Below are positions 6,099 to 6,115 of a stretch of 6,115 nt of DNA, piece after piece. The notes under the pieces are model-generated. The model had not been told where the DNA came from. It ran no database searches and worked only from the letters and a program-made list of their open reading frames with translations. The translations under genes were made by a program, and so were the position numbers. How positions within the stretch are numbered: position 1 is the stretch's first letter; every line of letters starts with the position of its first letter. The DNA comes from Planctomycetaceae bacterium (lineage in GTDB: Bacteria; Planctomycetota; Planctomycetia; Planctomycetales; Planctomycetaceae): the NCBI GenBank assembly GCA_020426125.1, contig JAGQQQ010000316.1, forward strand, positions 1 through 6,115, given 5' to 3'.

Positions 6099-6115
6099 GT
6101 TACCCACAACTCTGT

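Overview
The window most likely comes from a planctomycete. The gamma-domain wording of the FtsK fragment, the GC-rich 'GGGGGC-GTCA-GCCCCC' intergenic hairpin and the loosely packed genes on one strand all fit that phylum. This is inference from pattern memory; no database search was possible.

Layout, all on the + strand: (i) 1-669, the C-terminal part of an FtsK/SpoIIIE DNA translocase, cut by the window edge and unrelated to what follows; (ii) 670-1104, a 435-base intergenic region with a cluster of TAGCGCTA-type palindromes and an A/T-tract, the likely control region of the next cluster; (iii) 1105-6098, five genes that form one sulfane-sulfur/sulfide detoxification module. In order these are a CstB-like persulfide dioxygenase fused to a pseudo-rhodanese and an active rhodanese, a membrane-anchored YgaP-type rhodanese, a thioredoxin, a TauE/SafE (TSUP) exporter with an unusual C-terminal tail, and a type II sulfide:quinone oxidoreductase (SQR). 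An 87-base inverted-repeat element lies between the first two genes of the module, and a GC-rich hairpin lies between the thioredoxin and the exporter.

Proposed flow (inference from known families): SQR oxidises sulfide, passes electrons to quinone and produces low-molecular-weight persulfide. Rhodanese domains move the sulfane sulfur between carriers. The Fe(II) dioxygenase domain oxidises persulfide to sulfite, or to thiosulfate through its own rhodanese domain. The TSUP permease exports sulfite or a related anion, and the thioredoxin reduces persulfides and disulfides. The gene content closely parallels the Staphylococcus aureus cst operon (tauE, cstA, cstB, sqr), but no CstR/CsoR, ArsR/BigR or FisR-type regulator lies inside the window. 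The palindromes at 895-940 are the best visible candidate binding sites for such a regulator.

I see no rRNA, tRNA, CRISPR array, transposase or phage gene. The cluster is a recognisable system with some unusual parts rather than a wholly new one.
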